The notes under the pieces are model-generated. The model worked only from the letters and a program-made list of their open reading frames with translations. It had not been told where the DNA came from and did no database searches. A program made the translations under genes and the position numbers. 64,000 nt of DNA from Teredinibacter turnerae (lineage in GTDB: Bacteria; Pseudomonadota; Gammaproteobacteria; Pseudomonadales; Cellvibrionaceae). This document shows positions 1 to 7,924 of this stretch, piece after piece (the first letter of the stretch is position 1; each line of letters starts with the position of its first letter). The DNA is taken from the NCBI RefSeq assembly GCF_037935975.1, contig NZ_CP149817.1, forward strand, positions 3,782,001-3,846,000, written 5' to 3'.

Positions 1-1078
1 ACTGGGGTTGTGCTGCTGTAAACAAGTTCCGTTTACTCCACCGAATAAACCGCCAAGACCGCTTCATCAGCAGTTGATAAAGCAAAACCAGAACAACTGC
101 ACACAAAAACGAAAACCAGTCCGGTGCTTTGTACACGTGCAGTGTGGCGCCTACCACCACAAACAACCCCTGCACGCACAGCATAATGTACAAGGTTTGT
201 TTCGCGTTAAAGCCTGCCCGCAGAATAATGTGGTGGATATGGGTTCGATCTGGCGCCATGGGTGAGCGACCGCGTTTTACTCGGCGGTACATGATGGTGA
301 ACATATCGGTGATGGGCAGCAGTACAAACCAGAGCGCGGTAACCGGGCTAAATGCAGCGGACTCGCCTTGGGAGCCGTAAATAAGCAACACCCCTAACGA
401 CAACCCCATAAACATACTGCCGGAGTCGCCCATAAAGATTTTGCCAATGCGCTTGGGCTTTCTGGCGCCCCACAGGTTAAAAATAAGGAAGGCACCGGTA
501 GAGCCGATAAAGGTCATGCACAGGTACTGGAAGGTGGTATTGCCATTTGCGCCGAAGAGCGCGACCAGGCCAATAAAGGAAACCATGGCGATGGAGCCTA
601 CCAGGCCGTCCATGCCATCCATCATGTTCATGGCGTTAATCGCCGCCATAATGGAGAGCACAGCCAGCGGGTAGCCCAGCCAGCCGGGGTTTAGCTCGCC
701 AATACCAAACAAGTCTCCAAACGAATGAAAGTGCACCTCCAGCGCGTAGACAAAAATGCAGGAGATCAGGAACTGACCCACCAGGCGAAAGCGCGCGCTG
801 AGTTCATAACGGTCGTCGACCATTCCCATAAACACGATTAGCCCACCAGCCAATAGAAAAAGCCGTATTTCTATTGGCTGCTCAATAAAGAGAAAGGTGG
901 TTAGCAAAATACTGGCATAAATAGCCAGTCCACCGACTAACGGAATAACGCCTTGATGCTGTTTACGCCCGCCGGGTTTGTCGACAAGTTGCGCCCAGTC
1001 GGCAAGAGGCTGAAGTAACTTTACTGCGGCAAATGCGAGTACAAAAGACATTGCCAAAATAATGTAGCCTAGTTCCAT
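1..1078 (-). CDS. wecA: WecA/MraY-type undecaprenyl-phosphate sugar-1-phosphate transferase (3' end cut by window edge)
   Basis: Integral membrane enzyme that moves a HexNAc-1-phosphate from a UDP-sugar to undecaprenyl phosphate, the first step of lipid-linked surface-glycan synthesis. I translated it from the minus strand: ATG at 1078-1076, about 359 codons, still open at base 1, so only the extreme C-terminus should be missing (family about 350-390 aa). Family motifs appear in order: GMVDDRYELS (Asp-Asp), NAMNMMDGMDGL, IFMGDSGSMFMG and the HIHH box, separated by many hydrophobic helices. It starts 36 bp after the manC stop, so the two look like one operon. Members of this family accept different UDP-HexNAc donors, so the name wecA marks the family and not a proven substrate. 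Confidence 0.85.
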   Translation of the reverse strand, partial: MELGYIILAMSFVLAFAAVKLLQPLADWAQLVDKPGGRKQHQGVIPLVGGLAIYASILLTTFLFIEQPIEIRLFLLAGGLIVFMGMVDDRYELSARFRLVGQFLISCIFVYALEVHFHSFGDLFGIGELNPGWLGYPLAVLSIMAAINAMNMMDGMDGLVGSIAMVSFIGLVALFGANGNTTFQYLCMTFIGSTGAFLIFNLWGARKPKRIGKIFMGDSGSMFMGLSLGVLLIYGSQGESAAFSPVTALWFVLLPITDMFTIMYRRVKRGRSPMAPDRTHIHHIILRAGFNAKQTLYIMLCVQGLFVVVGATLHVYKAPDWFSFLCAVVLVLLYQLLMKRSWRFIRWSKRNLFTAAQPQ

Positions 1079-1114
1079 GTTGTTTCGCTTACTCTTTAGG
1101 TAGGTTTAACTGTT

Positions 1115-2575
1115 TTATTCCGCTCTGCCGTAGGCATCCTGAAAACGTACAATGTCGTCTTCACCCAGGTAACCACCACTGCGCACCTCAATAAGGTGTA
1201 ATGGCAGCTTGCCTGGATTGCTCAGACGGTGCTTTTCCCCTAGAGGAATGTAGATAGATTCATTCTCGCCGAGCAGCTGCTCCTGCTCGCCCTTTTGAAC
1301 GAGCGCTGTTCCTTCCACCACCACCCAGTGTTCCGCGCGATGGTGATGCATTTGCAACGAAATACTGGCGCCGGGTTTTACTTCTATTCTTTTTACCTGG
1401 AAACGCTTGCCTGCATCGAGGGTATCGAAGCTGCCCCATGGACGGTGCACCTGGCGGTGATGCTGAAACTCGTTGCGATCCTGCTGTTTCAGCCAATCCA
1501 CCACGTATTTTACATCCTGAGTTGCTTCGCGATTGACAACCAGTAAGGCATCATCGCTCTCGATAATAGCGATATTCTCCAGGCCAATTGCGGCCACGAA
1601 ACGATCTTCTGAGTGGATCAGACTGCCAGTGCAGTTTTTGATAAAGGCGTCGCCAAAGACGGCATTGCCGTTTTCGTCCTTCGCGCTGGACTCCCAAAGA
1701 GATTCCCAACTGCCAAGGTCACTCCAACCCGCATCCAGGGGCACCATCCAGGCCTTTGGCGTTTTCTCCATCACAGCATAGTCAATTGAGATATTTTCAC
1801 ATTGCGCGAACTCAGGCTCTGCGAGACGAATAAAGTCGAGATCGGTTTCGGCGTTAACTAACGATGCTTCACAATGCGCTAACCAATCGCCGCCCAGACT
1901 GGCCACTTCGGCAAGCAGCAGATCTGCTGGAAAAACAAACATGCCGCTGTTCCAGGTGTAAGTACCTGCTGCCAGGTAAGATTGCGCGGTGGCGAGATCT
2001 GGCTTCTCTACAAATTGAACGATTTTGCTTCCGCTGGCGGACGTCGCATTCTCACTTTGTATATAGCCATAACCGGTTTCCGGCTTATGCGGAATTACAC
2101 CAAAGGCAACCAGACGCTCTTGCTCCGCCGCCGTAATCGCCTGCTCGAGGGCGCCGTGAAACGCATTGAGATCGCTAATAAGGTGATCCGCAGCCAATAC
2201 CACCAGAATGGGGTTTGGGTAAAGCTGCTTAGCGCGATAAGCCGCGACAGCGATTGCAGGAGCCGTGTTACGGGCGCAGGGCTCGAGAATAATTTCCGCT
2301 TTGCGGGAATCAATTTCTACGATCTGGCTGGCCACCATAAAACGCTGATCGTTATTACACACCACAATTGGCGGCGCAAACTGTTGCACACGCTTCATGG
2401 TGTGCTGAAGCATGGTCATATCGCCGTAGAGTTTGTGGAGCTGTTTGGGGTATGCCTTGCGGGATTTTGGCCACAGTCGAGTGCCACTGCCGCCGGAGAG
2501 TATGACCGGAACAACGGTCCGTGTTTCTGATTGGTTTTCCTGCACGAGAACTATCCGAACTTTGATGTAGTACAC
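1115..2575 (-). CDS. manC: Mannose-1-phosphate guanylyltransferase / mannose-6-phosphate isomerase (type II PMI)
   Basis: Bifunctional cytoplasmic enzyme making GDP-mannose: isomerisation of fructose-6-P to mannose-6-P and GTP-dependent guanylylation of mannose-1-P. The N-terminal nucleotidyltransferase domain carries the signature GGSGTRLWP and the PKQ motif. The C-terminal cupin domain carries PWGSFDTLDAG and QMHHHRAEHW with metal-binding histidines. Length (486 aa) fits AlgA/ManC/XanB. The start is uncertain: the given ATG has no clear ribosome site, and a TATAAT box at 2587-2592 would leave almost no leader, so a GTG at 2545 is a good alternative (476 aa). It is followed after 36 bp by the wecA-like gene and probably feeds the same surface-polysaccharide pathway. 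Confidence 0.92.
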   Translation of the reverse strand: MYYIKVRIVLVQENQSETRTVVPVILSGGSGTRLWPKSRKAYPKQLHKLYGDMTMLQHTMKRVQQFAPPIVVCNNDQRFMVASQIVEIDSRKAEIILEPCARNTAPAIAVAAYRAKQLYPNPILVVLAADHLISDLNAFHGALEQAITAAEQERLVAFGVIPHKPETGYGYIQSENATSASGSKIVQFVEKPDLATAQSYLAAGTYTWNSGMFVFPADLLLAEVASLGGDWLAHCEASLVNAETDLDFIRLAEPEFAQCENISIDYAVMEKTPKAWMVPLDAGWSDLGSWESLWESSAKDENGNAVFGDAFIKNCTGSLIHSEDRFVAAIGLENIAIIESDDALLVVNREATQDVKYVVDWLKQQDRNEFQHHRQVHRPWGSFDTLDAGKRFQVKRIEVKPGASISLQMHHHRAEHWVVVEGTALVQKGEQEQLLGENESIYIPLGEKHRLSNPGKLPLHLIEVRSGGYLGEDDIVRFQDAYGRAE

Positions 2576-3286
2576 AATTTGCGGGGATTATAAAGCAATG
2601 ACTACAAGTTGTGTTGTTCGCAAAGTGTAATATCCCCAACCTGAGCTTGTGATTTTGCTTCACTGACTAGCCCGCTCGTATGCAGCTTTAATTTACTGCT
2701 TGATAGCCATTGCCAGGACCGCTTCAAACTCCAGATTTTTATCGATACACCTGCCCGTTTGTCGGTTTTATAGGGACCGGTTTGTCTTGTTCTCTTGACA
2801 GAGCAACCCTAAAACAGAGTGAAATTTAAGCTGTTTAAGATAACGGCCAAGATGCGCAGGACAATTTAAAATTTTTTCAATCCGATTTTCCGACGCAACA
2901 AAAATACATTAAACATGCCAGCGCGCCGGCGAATATGCGCTCAATAAACAGCCAAACTGACTCGGGTTTGCACCACCGGGTGCTGAATTTACCTCGACAC
3001 TCGTTTGTTCACCCCTATTTTCCGTAAAACACGCCACTTATTGCCGAACAAATTTACAGATTCGATTTAGAAATACCGCTTTCTGCCTGGCCAGCTAAAA
3101 TGAAAACGGCGCCGCATACCCTCACATCATGCGTTGACTCGCAGGAAATTCTAAAATAGGAAAATCAATTACACGCTAGCGCTCAAACAACCTCATACGC
3201 TAGCAACTAACTCGCGATCTGCGGCTATCGATGGTTGGGCTGAAAACAAAAAGAGATAACCAGCGTGGGCTGGCCATGCAGGGAAG
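2576..3286. other. 711-bp intergenic region between ihfB and manC
   Basis: No convincing gene in either strand. It is more AT-rich than the flanks and should hold the manC promoter. I looked for an ops/JUMPstart element (GGCGGTAG), often found before polysaccharide operons, and did not find one. No convincing intrinsic terminator for ihfB was seen. Confidence 0.5.
2587..2592 (-). promoter_or_regulatory. Possible -10 box for manC
   Basis: The minus strand reads TATAAT here, 12 bases upstream of the ATG at 2575. No good -35 lies 16-18 bases further up, so the promoter call is weak. If real, transcription would begin near 2580, favouring a downstream start codon for manC. Confidence 0.3.
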
Positions 3287-3583
3287 TTATGGCAACTCTT
3301 CCAGGCTCTCGTTTACGCGGTCTCGCATTTCTTTGCCGGGCTTGAAGTGCGGAACAAACTTACCTTCCAGCTCGACAGATTCACCGGTTTTAGGGTTGCG
3401 GCCTGTACGCGGTGCACGGTAGTGAAGTGAGAAACTGCCAAACCCGCGGATCTCGATGCGATCACCGTTGGCCAGGCATTGGGACATATACTCAAGAATA
3501 AGCTTTACCGCCAACTCAATGTCCTTTGCGGAGAGTTGGTCCTGCCTTTCAGCGATGCGTTCTATCAGCTCTGACTTTGTCAT
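3287..3583 (-). CDS. ihfB: Integration host factor beta subunit
   Basis: Small DNA-bending protein that pairs with IhfA. It acts in recombination, replication and, importantly here, in sigma-54 promoter activation. The 98-aa product begins [11 protein letters not shown] and carries the HU/IHF core [17 protein letters not shown] followed by the arm region RTGRNPKTG with the DNA-intercalating proline. Its usual partner rpsA is present, but the two are separated by about 2.1 kb of repeats and rpsA has its own terminator, so ihfB must have a separate promoter in 3584-3827 (none identified with confidence). Confidence 0.97.
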   Translation of the reverse strand: MTKSELIERIAERQDQLSAKDIELAVKLILEYMSQCLANGDRIEIRGFGSFSLHYRAPRTGRNPKTGESVELEGKFVPHFKPGKEMRDRVNESLEELP

Positions 3584-3827
3584 AGGATTTGGCCAAGCTT
3601 GAGTGGTGAAGAAAAGTTAGCGAATAACCGCTGCCGCCCGCAAGGGAGCAAAGCACAAACCTGAATATGTTACCCACAGGATTGGCAATTTTATCAACCA
3701 AGGCGCGTTGGTACCTGCGCCGCAGTTCGAGCTAACCAGATACTAGTCCAAAAGTTGGGTAATATCATTGTGTTAGCGCAATCTGTAAATGTATTTGCTA
3801 CTTTTTTTGGTTAAGTTGTTGTTTATA

Positions 3828-3860
3828 CAACAAAAACTGGCGTTTCGCCAGTTTTTGTTG
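3828..3860. terminator. Perfect 15-bp palindrome, probable bidirectional terminator
   Basis: CAACAAAAACTGGCG, loop TTT, then the exact reverse complement. The A/T-rich outer stem gives a U-rich run inside the 3' arm on either strand. It lies between the S23-like gene and ihfB and would insulate ihfB from the repeat region. Confidence 0.6.
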
Positions 3861-3866
3861 TGGAAC

Positions 3867-3981
3867 GCCCCGCTAGGCGGGGCTGCTGGGGCGCTTCCTT
3901 TGGTCGCTTTAGGGGCGCCGCCCATGGCGGCTTCTGGGAACGCTCGCATTGCTTCGCTTCTGGGGGGCGCTGCGCAGGTGG
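3867..3981. repeat. Short hairpin array (linker type CTTCTGGGAACG)
   Basis: Two clear hairpins: GCCCCGC-TAG-GCGGGGC (3867-3883) and GCCGCC-CAT-GGCGGC (3917-3931). The second is followed directly by the linker CTTCTGGGAACG (3931-3942). The array ends at the stop codon of the S23-like gene. Same family as the arrays at 4441, 4918, 5417, 7502 and 13180. Confidence 0.75.
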
Positions 3982-4287
3982 TTAGCTTTGGTTTGTGTTC
4001 CGCTTTTTTCTTGCTCTGATCAAGGCGCCGAGTTGGTGTGAAATAGTCGTCGCTTTAGCGAGCAAGTCTTTGCCTAGCGCTTGTTCCACATAGCCAATCT
4101 CGATCCCTATGTATAGCTGGGTAATCAATTCTGCGGTTGAGCCTTTGGCGATATTTGACGGTATTGAGAGGGCGGAGCGCGTAATCTGATCTCGAAAGCC
4201 ATAATCCCGCAGTGTGCCAAGATTTTTGTACACCTCAACACACAAACGCGCGCTCTCCTTCCAAACATCCAGTTTTTTGAACTTCAT
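3982..4287 (-). CDS. S23/IVP-type four-helix bundle protein, internally deleted copy
   Basis: About 101 aa. It starts at the ATG at 4287, chosen because AAGGGA sits 6 bases upstream; a longer reading from 4305 is less likely. The N-terminal MKFKKLDVWKES and ITRSALSIPSNIA are typical of the four-helix-bundle family first described in 23S rRNA intervening sequences and related to the Avd accessory protein of diversity-generating retroelements. The usual stretch between SNIAEG and the AxGSxAELETQL helix (about 20 residues) is missing: the sequence goes straight from SNIAKGS to TAELITQLYIG. That looks like a deletion between two IA(E/K)G-like direct repeats. It is the only one of three tandem copies with a full C-terminus. 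Function unknown; whether it still folds is unclear. Confidence 0.65.
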   Translation of the reverse strand: MKFKKLDVWKESARLCVEVYKNLGTLRDYGFRDQITRSALSIPSNIAKGSTAELITQLYIGIEIGYVEQALGKDLLAKATTISHQLGALIRARKKRNTNQS

Positions 4288-4440
4288 CGAAAATCCCTTT
4301 TCCATGGCAAGTTAAGAACGCTCCGCTTCTGGGGCGCTTGATTTGCGATCCATCATACCGCCTAAACCGACAAACCTCTTCTACCTACCCCAGCTCTGCC
4401 CTACCAAGTCAAATCATAAGGCAGCCAAAGGGTTTCTTCC

Positions 4441-4550
4441 CCCAGCAGGGCGAAGCCCGCTCCCAGCAGCCGCCAAGGGCGGCGCCCCCAGAAGCGAAGC
4501 GTTCCTAGCAGCGAAGCGTTCCCAAAAGCGCAACGCCCCAAATTTACCAA
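4441..4550. repeat. Short hairpin array, tandem unit 1
   Basis: Hairpins GGGC-GAA-GCCC (4448-4458) and GCCGCC-AAG-GGCGGC (4469-4483), followed by repeats of AAGCG, GTTCC and CAGCAG. Here the linker runs as GTTCCCAGAAG/GCTCCCAGCAG, the reverse complement of the type at 3931. Confidence 0.7.
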
Positions 4551-4554
4551 GTTC

Positions 4555-4760
4555 TTCTTCCTCAAAACCAATCTCGCCCCCTATGTATATCTGGATGATA
4601 TTTGTGCGCTTGAACCTTTGGCGATATTTGACGGTATAGAGAGAGCGGAGCGAGTAATCTGATCTCGAAAGCCATAGTCCCGCAGTGTGCCAAGGTTTTT
4701 GTACACCTCGACGCACAAACGCGCACTTTCCTTCCAAACATCCAGCTTTTTGAACTTCAC
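4555..4760 (-). pseudogene. Truncated S23/IVP-type four-helix bundle gene, copy 2
   Basis: GTG at 4760 (ATG in copy 1), then KFKKLDVWKES to SIPSNIAKGS, nearly identical to copy 1. After that it reads SAQISSRYT and stops at 4581. The DNA beyond still resembles copy 1 (ATACATAGGG, GAGATTGG), but one extra base relative to copy 1 throws it out of frame, and it runs into hairpin-array sequence. A decayed fragment. Confidence 0.7.
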
Positions 4761-4917
4761 CGAAAATTCCTTTTCCATGGCAAGTTAAGAACGCTCCGCT
4801 TCTGGGGCGCTTGATTTGCGATCCATCATACCGCCTAAACCGACAAACCTCCTCTACCCACCCCAGCCCAGCCCAGCCGAGCCAAATCATATGGTCGCCA
4901 AAGGTTTTCTCTTCCCC

Positions 4918-5030
4918 CCAGCAGGGCGAAGCCCGTTCCCAGCAGCCGCCAAGGGCGGCGCCCCCAGAAGGGAAGCGTTCCCAGAAGCGCAGCAAAGCAA
5001 AGCGTTCCCAAAAGCGCAACGCCCCAAATT
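4918..5030. repeat. Short hairpin array, tandem unit 2
   Basis: Same pattern as unit 1: GGGC-GAA-GCCC, then GCCGCC-AAG-GGCGGC, linked by GTTCCCAGCAG, then GAAGCGTTCCCAGAAGCG runs. It differs from unit 1 by small indels. Confidence 0.7.
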
Positions 5031-5034
5031 TACC

Positions 5035-5246
5035 AAGTTCTTCTTCCTCAAAACCAATCTCGCCCCCTATGTATATCTGGATGATATTTCTGGGCTTGAA
5101 CCTTTGGCGATATTTGACGGTATTGAGAGGGCGGAGCGGGTAATCTGATCTCGAAAGCCATAATCCCGCAGAGTGCCGAGATTTTTGTACACCTCGACAC
5201 ACAAACGCGCACTTTCCTTCCAAACATCCAGTTTTTTGAACTTCAC
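5035..5246 (-). pseudogene. Truncated S23/IVP-type four-helix bundle gene, copy 3
   Basis: GTG at 5246, KFKKLDVWKES to SIPSNIAKGS, then SPEISSRYT and a stop at 5067. It has the same frameshift and the same array-derived 3' junction as copy 2, so copies 2 and 3 share a damaged ancestor. Confidence 0.7.
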
Positions 5247-5416
5247 CGAAAATCCCTTTTCCATGGCAAGCAAGTTGAGAACGCCCCACTTTACTCCGCA
5301 ACTGGGGCGCTTGATTTGCGATCCATCATACCGCCTAAACCGACAAACCTCTTCTACCTACCCCAGCTCTGCCCTACCAAGTCAAATCATAACGAAGCCG
5401 AAGGCTCCCCCTCCCC

Positions 5417-5578
5417 AGCAGGGCGAAGCCCGTTAGCCGCCAACGGCGGCGCCCCAGAAGCGAAGCGTTCCTAGCAGCGAAGCAAAGCGGAGTGTTCCCA
5501 GAAGCGCAGCAAAGCGAAGCGTTCCCAGCAGCGAAGCAAAGCAAGCGTTCCAAAAGCGCAGCGCCCCAAAACCGAGCC
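5417..5578. repeat. Short hairpin array, tandem unit 3
   Basis: GGGC-GAA-GCCC and GCCGCC-AAC-GGCGGC, then an expanded series of GAAGCG / AGCAAAGC / GTTCCCAGCAG modules up to the rpsA terminator. It is the longest of the three tandem-unit arrays. Confidence 0.7.
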
Positions 5579-5600
5579 AAAGCGAACGCTTTTTTTCCCT

Positions 5601-5638
5601 AAAAAAAACCGACAACCCCTTTCGAGATTGTCGGTTTT
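5601..5638 (-). terminator. Intrinsic terminator of rpsA
   Basis: On the minus strand, an 11-bp stem AAAACCGACAA/TTGTCGGTTTT with a 12-nt loop is followed by a run of eight T. It sits 33 bp after the rpsA stop. A smaller hairpin AAGCGC/GCGCTT lies just before it. It separates rpsA from ihfB. Confidence 0.9.
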
Positions 5639-5670
5639 CGAAATTAGAGAAGCGCTATTCGCGCTTGCTC

Positions 5671-7353
5671 TTATTTTTCTTTGGATTGCATTTCTGCTTT
5701 GATCAGGTCGCCCAGCGTAGTAGGAGCTGCAATTTCTGCTTGCTTGGCGCTGTGGTCTTTGATCGCTTGCTTCTCGTCGTCTGAATCCTTGGCTTTGATG
5801 CTGAGGATGATCGTACGATTTTTACGGTCAACGTTGGTGATTTTGGCTTCTACGTCGTCGCCTTCTTTCAGCGCGTTGCGGGCATCTTCTACCTTGTCGC
5901 GGCTGATTTCAGAAGCTTTCAGTGTACCTTCAACGTCGTCGGCCAGAGCGATTACCGCTTCTTTAGCGTCAACAGTTTTCACGGTACCGTTAACGATGGA
6001 GCCTTTATCGTTGTTGGTTACGTATACGGAGAACGGATCTTCGTCCAGCTGCTTGATACCCAGGGAGATACGCTCACGCTCTGGATCAATTGCCAGTACA
6101 ACGGTTTCCAGCTCGTCGCCTTTCTTGTACTTGCGTACGGCTTCTTCGCCAGCTTCGTTCCAGCTGATGTCGGACAGGTGAACCAGACCATCAATACCGC
6201 CTTCCAGGCCGATGAAGATACCGAAGTCGGTGATCGACTTGATTTTGCCGGTGATCTTGTCGCCTTTCGCGTACTGGTTAGAGAACGCATCCCACGGATT
6301 TTCTTGACACTGCTTGATACCCAGAGAAATACGACGACGCTCTTCGTCGATATCCAGAATCATCACTTCCACTTCGTCGCCCAGGTTTACAACCTTGCTT
6401 GGGTGGATGTTTTTGTTGGTCCAATCCATTTCGGAAACGTGTACCAGACCTTCAACACCTTCTTCGATTTCAGCGAAACAGCCGTAGTCGGTAAGGTTGG
6501 TGATGGTGGCTTTAACCTTGGCACCTTCTGGGTAACGCTGAGTGATAGCGGCCCATGGATCTTCGCCCAATTGCTTGAGGCCAAGAGAAACACGGTTGCG
6601 CTCGCGGTCGAACTTGAGCACTTTAACTTCGATTTCATCGCCAACAGCAACGATTTCGCTCGGATGCTTGATACGCTTCCAAGCCATGTCGGTGATGTGC
6701 AACAGACCGTCTACGCCGCCCAGGTCAACGAAGGCACCGTAATCGGTAAGGTTCTTAACGATACCTTTAACTGCCTGACCTTCTTGCAGAGTAGCGAGCA
6801 GCTCTTCGCGCTCTTCAGTGTTGGTCTGCTCCATAACCGCACGACGGGATACAACCACGTTGTTGCGCTTTTGATCCAGCTTGATAACTTTGAACTCGAG
6901 CTCTTTGCCTTCCAGGTGAGTCGTTTCACGTACAGGACGTACGTCGACCAGAGAGCCCGGCAGGAACGCGCGAATGCCAGCAACGTCAACAGTGAAACCA
7001 CCTTTAACTTTGCCGTTAATAACACCAGTAATAACTTCTTCAGACTCGTGAGCAGCTTCCAGAACTTTCCAGGACTCTGCACGCTTGGCTTTTTCGCGAG
7101 AAAGGCGAGTTTCACCGAAACCGTCTTCTACGGTTTCCAGAGCAACTTGAACTTCGTCACCGATACTGAGGTCGAGTTCGCCTTTTTCGTTAAGGAATTG
7201 TGCGGCGGGAATAACGCCTTCAGACTTGAGACCTGCGTGAACAGTTACCCAATCTTGGTCGATGTCGATAACAACACCGGTTACGATGGTGCCTGGCACC
7301 ATATCTATCGTTTGTAAGCTCTCTTCAAAGAGTTCTGCAAAGCTTTCGCTCAT
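5671..7353 (-). CDS. rpsA: 30S ribosomal protein S1
   Basis: RNA-binding protein of the small ribosomal subunit that helps recruit mRNAs, especially those with weak ribosome sites. The 560-aa product has the standard six S1 repeats: two ribosome-binding repeats at the N-terminus ([31 protein letters not shown]) and four mRNA-binding repeats with the pattern [17 protein letters not shown] / [18 protein letters not shown] / [18 protein letters not shown]. The last repeat ([18 protein letters not shown]) is more divergent, as usual. Length and order match the family. The upstream gap to lapB (571 bp) is mostly a hairpin array instead of the usual cmk gene. Confidence 0.98.
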   Translation of the reverse strand: MSESFAELFEESLQTIDMVPGTIVTGVVIDIDQDWVTVHAGLKSEGVIPAAQFLNEKGELDLSIGDEVQVALETVEDGFGETRLSREKAKRAESWKVLEAAHESEEVITGVINGKVKGGFTVDVAGIRAFLPGSLVDVRPVRETTHLEGKELEFKVIKLDQKRNNVVVSRRAVMEQTNTEEREELLATLQEGQAVKGIVKNLTDYGAFVDLGGVDGLLHITDMAWKRIKHPSEIVAVGDEIEVKVLKFDRERNRVSLGLKQLGEDPWAAITQRYPEGAKVKATITNLTDYGCFAEIEEGVEGLVHVSEMDWTNKNIHPSKVVNLGDEVEVMILDIDEERRRISLGIKQCQENPWDAFSNQYAKGDKITGKIKSITDFGIFIGLEGGIDGLVHLSDISWNEAGEEAVRKYKKGDELETVVLAIDPERERISLGIKQLDEDPFSVYVTNNDKGSIVNGTVKTVDAKEAVIALADDVEGTLKASEISRDKVEDARNALKEGDDVEAKITNVDRKNRTIILSIKAKDSDDEKQAIKDHSAKQAEIAAPTTLGDLIKAEMQSKEK

Positions 7354-7501
7354 TGCGCTACCTGTAAGAAATACACCACACGCCAGTATGTGGGTCTGTT
7401 TGCGAATACCGAAAACCGCTGAATTTCTGGCTGACAGCCGGTTCGGGTGGAATTTTAGGGGCGCGAAGGTAACAGGTTATTGCGCTGGGATCAAGGGGAA
7501 T

Positions 7502-7924
7502 CACGCGCGGAGCGCGTGGTTTCGGGGAACGGGCGCAGGCGCCCTTCTGGGGCGCGGCGGGGCCGCTTTGGGGAACGTCCACTGCGTGGACTTCTGGGAA
7601 CGGGCGGCAAGCGCCCTTCTGGGACGCGGCAAAGCCGCTTCGGGGAACGGGCTTCGCCCTTCTGGGTTTAGAAAACTTTTGGCTTTTCCTAGCAGGGAGC
7701 GCAGCTCCCGTCCCAGAAGCGGGCGCAGACCGCGTTCCCCAAGTGGCCAAAGGCCACGCCCCAGCAGCTGGACAAAGTCCAGCGTTCCACCAATTCCTTC
7801 GAGTTGGCCCCTAGAAGGGCGAAGCCCGTTCCCAGCAGCCGCCAACGGCGGCGTTCCAAAAGCGAGCACCGCGAGCGCACCCAGCAGTGTAGCGAAGCGA
7901 AACGTTCCGCCCGCGCCAGCGGGC
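7502..7924. repeat. Array of about 13 different hairpins with conserved linkers, between lapB and rpsA
   Basis: Hairpins follow every 25-40 bp with unrelated stems: CACGCGC-GGA-GCGCGTG (7502), GGGCGC-AG-GCGCCC (7531), GCGGC/GCCGC (7554), GTCCAC-TGC-GTGGAC (7577), GGGCG/CGCCC (7602), GCGGC-AAA-GCCGC (7626), GGGC-TTC-GCCC (7649), GGGAGC-GCA-GCTCCC (7695), GCGG/CCGC (7719), GTGGCC-AAA-GGCCAC (7743), CTGGAC-AAA-GTCCAG (7768), GGGC-GAA-GCCC (7817), GCCGCC-AAC-GGCGGC (7838) and GCCCGC-GCCA-GCGGGC (7909-7924). Linkers are TTCTGGGAACG in the left half and CGTTCCC-AGAAG/AGCAG in the right half, so polarity flips near 7680. The last hairpin abuts the lapB stop codon. The remaining 7354-7501 should hold the rpsA promoter and leader. 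Confidence 0.85.

Larger units (their letters stand above)
3982..5580 (-). repeat. Tandem triplication of a roughly 0.5-kb unit (S23 fragment + upstream segment + hairpin array)
   Basis: Three copies of the same order on the minus strand: hairpin array, then about 110 bp of common upstream DNA, then the 5' part of an S23-like gene. The marker TTGATTTGCGATCCATCAT recurs near 4338, 4810 and 5310, giving unit lengths of about 473 and 500 bp. The copies differ by substitutions and indels, so the duplication is not recent. The block fills the rpsA-ihfB gap. Confidence 0.85.

Noticed and set aside
2576-3286. ops/JUMPstart element before manC
   Set aside because: Neither GGCGGTAG nor its complement was found in the gap.
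3982-5273. Ribosomal protein or rRNA intervening sequence, as the S23 name suggests
   Set aside because: No 23S rRNA sequence is nearby; the family name is historical.
4414-5301. Minus-strand open frame of about 295 codons across the tandem repeats
   Set aside because: It reads through array sequence giving repeated ALRFWERF-type words and out-of-frame pieces of the S23 gene; no ribosome site, no family resemblance.
6178-7317. Long plus-strand open frame opposite rpsA
   Set aside because: Antisense shadow of a highly expressed gene with biased codon use; the rpsA frame is certain.
7502-7924. CRISPR array
   Set aside because: No direct repeats of 24-40 bp, no uniform spacers, no cas genes; the conserved part is only about 11 bp and the variable parts are self-complementary.
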